Of a DNA stretch of 7,554 nt, positions 5,996 through 7,554 are shown piece after piece. Position 1 is the first letter of the stretch, and each line of letters begins with the position of its first letter. A program made the position numbers and the translations under genes. The stretch spans positions 1 to 7,554 of the forward strand of contig JBMFXG010000136.1 of NCBI GenBank assembly GCA_049964535.1, given 5' to 3'. This DNA comes from JAJYZP01 sp049964535 (lineage in GTDB: Bacteria > Actinomycetota > Acidimicrobiia > Acidimicrobiales > Acidimicrobiaceae). A model generated the notes under the pieces. The model saw nothing but the letters and a program-made list of their open reading frames with translations. It searched no databases and was not told where the DNA came from.

Positions 5996-7267
5996 ATGCT
6001 CTCGACCGTTCTTAGGAGATATCTGCGCTATGGCAGCGTAGCGATACTAGGAACCATGCTCAGTGCCTGTGGGATGATGGCCTCCTCCTCGAGTGCACCA
6101 CCGACGTCGCAGCTCAATGTCGCAACGCTAACAACGGCTGTGAACTTTGGAACAAGTATCCAAACCGCCCAATTCATTGGGACACAAGGACCTCAAGGTC
6201 CTTTCATGTTCCTCACATCTCCGTCGACAGGCGCCAACCAACGATGGGTCAACTCACTTGAGCTAACGAGTAACTTCTCTAACTTCGTTTCTATGAACCT
6301 TCCGAAACTCTCGCCGCACTCATTAGGTAGTATCGCAACAACGATCGTTCCACCTCTCACCATCGATGATGCGTCATTTCCCACCAAGACAGCCGGATGG
6401 GTTCTCGCCACCGAGAGAAGCGGCAACGCAGTCCTCCTCCACACGACCGACGGGGGTACGACGTGGAGCTTTCAGAGATCCTTCGCCACCATTGGGGCGA
6501 AGGCCACACTCTCGGTGGCCTTCTCGTCTCCTAGCGATGGTTACGTCCAGATTCAGCCGGGAACCGGCGGACCTGCAACGGTGTACGTCACGTTCAATGC
6601 TGGGGCTACCTTCCACGCACTAGCCTATCCCAAGATCTCTTCGATAGTCGAGATGGTTGGAACCGAGACCGTCGTCGCACTTGCACCGATAGCTACCGAT
6701 CACAACGCTCTCGGAGTCATCATCTCTCACAATGGGGGCCTGAACTTTACCGCCGTCGACGTCATCGCTCCATCAAGTATCGGTAGTCCCATCCTCCTAG
6801 CTCAGCGGGTCAAGAACTCTTCCACGGTTCTACTTGCCCTTGGAGGAACGACGCCGCTGAAAACCCACCAGATTGCGATCGTTTCGCTCACCATCGATAC
6901 GGGTCACAGCAGTGTGATCGCATCGATCTCAACGCCCGCAAGATCCGGCATTCCGTCAATGGCGTTTGTAAGTTCTAAGGCGTGGTTCGTGAGCTACGTG
7001 GGCGCTGGAGGAGCCGTTACTGTCCGGTGGACAGCAGACTCTGGAGACGACTGGTCGACCTCAGTCTCCACGAGCTTGCCGGCGATCAACCCTAGCAAAC
7101 TCACAAAAGTTCAGCCCCAGGTTCCGCCGGTAAGTATCAACTACCTTTCGCAGAAGGGGCAACGACGCCTGCTCGTTACCGAGGCGGGACTGCTCGCCAA
7201 TGGTGGCGTTTCTACAACCACCTACCTCCTCGATGCAACAACGATCGAGTCGATTCCACCATCGTAG
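5996..7267 (+). CDS. Exported lipoprotein with Asp-box beta-propeller
   Basis: A 423-residue lipoprotein. The signal peptide has two Arg pairs (R7-R8, Y9, R11), a short hydrophobic core and the lipobox L22-S-A-C25, so C25 should be lipidated and the protein anchored outside the membrane; a Ser/Pro linker follows. The body carries four Asp-box-like motifs (S/T-x-D/N-x-G-x-x-W/F): TTDGGTTW (150-157), TFNAGATF (199-206), SHNGGLNF (244-251) and TADSGDDW (346-353). These mark blade hairpins of sialidase, BNR and Ycf48-type propellers. No Arg triad or other sialidase catalytic set is evident, so binding or assembly is likelier than hydrolysis. The frame is open back to an ATG at 5882 and has another ATG at 5924 behind GGAAAG, but those starts put 38 or 24 extra polar residues before the signal peptide; ATG 5996 fits the lipobox best, though it lacks a clear ribosome binding site. 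Precise role unknown. Confidence 0.82.
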   Translation: MLSTVLRRYLRYGSVAILGTMLSACGMMASSSSAPPTSQLNVATLTTAVNFGTSIQTAQFIGTQGPQGPFMFLTSPSTGANQRWVNSLELTSNFSNFVSMNLPKLSPHSLGSIATTIVPPLTIDDASFPTKTAGWVLATERSGNAVLLHTTDGGTTWSFQRSFATIGAKATLSVAFSSPSDGYVQIQPGTGGPATVYVTFNAGATFHALAYPKISSIVEMVGTETVVALAPIATDHNALGVIISHNGGLNFTAVDVIAPSSIGSPILLAQRVKNSSTVLLALGGTTPLKTHQIAIVSLTIDTGHSSVIASISTPARSGIPSMAFVSSKAWFVSYVGAGGAVTVRWTADSGDDWSTSVSTSLPAINPSKLTKVQPQVPPVSINYLSQKGQRRLLVTEAGLLANGGVSTTTYLLDATTIESIPPS

Positions 7268-7423
7268 AAGTACCACCTCGAGCGACACCTCATAACGATC
7301 GCCGAGAGATCTCGCCACAGTGACCACCTCTGCTATCGCTTTCACCCTTGCGAAAACAGACCCAGCAAGCACCGTCCATGAGTGATTACCCTGCCCACGC
7401 TCTGTAGGTTCCACGTGATCCAG

Positions 7424-7554
7424 TCAGAGTAATTCTACAAAATCCACAAGCATGAAGAAGAAGTTCATGACCTCCAAGGTCACTGCCTCGCTCGCTTCCT
7501 GCTCCGACCTTAGGCGTTTCATTTCATATACTAGAGCTACCTCGACCAAACGGT
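7424..7554 (-). CDS. 3' end of an unidentified gene (partial)
   Basis: Reading in from the right edge on the minus strand, one frame stays open for 42 codons (from 7552) to TGA at 7426-7424; the other two minus frames stop within about 30 bases. The peptide is protein-like: LVEVALVYEMKRLRSEQEAS followed by a hydrophobic, acidic end (MLVDFVELL). Regular spacing of aliphatic residues suggests amphipathic helices. I recognise no family. The gene would be convergent with the lipoprotein, leaving about 155 bases between the stops. A competing plus-strand frame from ATG 7452 is also open to the edge but has no ribosome binding site and a poorer composition. Confidence 0.45.
   Translation of the reverse strand, partial: RLVEVALVYEMKRLRSEQEASEAVTLEVMNFFFMLVDFVELL

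Noticed and set aside
7061..7414. 117-codon minus-strand frame over the lipoprotein 3' end
   Set aside because: More than half lies opposite the lipoprotein frame; no motif and no ribosome binding site support it.
7451..7482. Overlapping inverted repeats CATGAA-N7-TTCATG and TGACCT-N3-AGGTCA as an attenuator-like switch
   Set aside because: They lie inside the probable partial minus-strand gene and the first follows from a Met-Asn-Phe-Phe-Phe-Met coding run; chance is likelier.
7452..7554. Plus-strand frame from ATG 7452 starting MKKKF, resembling a signal peptide
   Set aside because: No ribosome binding site, weak hydrophobic core, and the opposite strand gives a more protein-like frame.

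Overview
This 7.55 kb window looks like chromosome from a moderate-G+C actinobacterium. The membrane protein at the left has the sequence style of an uncharacterised family I know from Actinobacteria (H-x3-G-M-L second helix, A-G-P-P loop, L-x2-H late helix). GTG and TTG starts are frequent. The mix of a lipoprotein, an E. coli-type MsrA and a CoA-ligase operon at near-50% G+C would fit an Acidimicrobiia-like lineage. That placement is inference; no rRNA or marker gene is present to prove it.

Layout. Positions 1-81 hold the last 26 codons of a gene whose TGA overlaps the GTG of a five-helix membrane protein (78-944, +) in a GTGA stop/start junction. Convergent to it is msrA (1003-1698, -), a peptide methionine sulfoxide reductase with an intact GCFWG active site but neither of the usual C-terminal resolving cysteines. 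About 800 bases (1699-2495) follow with no convincing gene; they carry several short perfect palindromes, a 10-bp tandem duplication and one tiny ORF with a good ribosome binding site. Next comes a minus-strand group read right to left: an esterase-D-like alpha/beta hydrolase (4690-5718), an acyl-CoA synthetase resembling malonyl-CoA synthetases (3135-4697) whose ATG lies inside the last codons of the esterase (8-nt overlap), and, after a gap of about 150 nt, a GNAT acetyltransferase (2496-2984). Divergent from the esterase is a lipoprotein with four Asp-box (BNR-like) motifs (5996-7267, +), probably an exported beta-propeller. At the right edge an open minus-strand frame (7424-7554) is probably the 3' end of another gene.

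How they may work together. The esterase/ligase overlap suggests a hydrolase that releases a carboxylic acid and a ligase that activates that acid as its CoA thioester. The GNAT protein may share the transcript, but its substrate cannot be told from sequence. MsrA and the left membrane protein are convergent and need not be related in function. No mobile element, CRISPR array, rRNA or tRNA was seen. The least ordinary points are the resolving-cysteine-less MsrA, the altered substrate-pocket residue in the MatB-like ligase, and the histidines in the left membrane protein that could bind heme.
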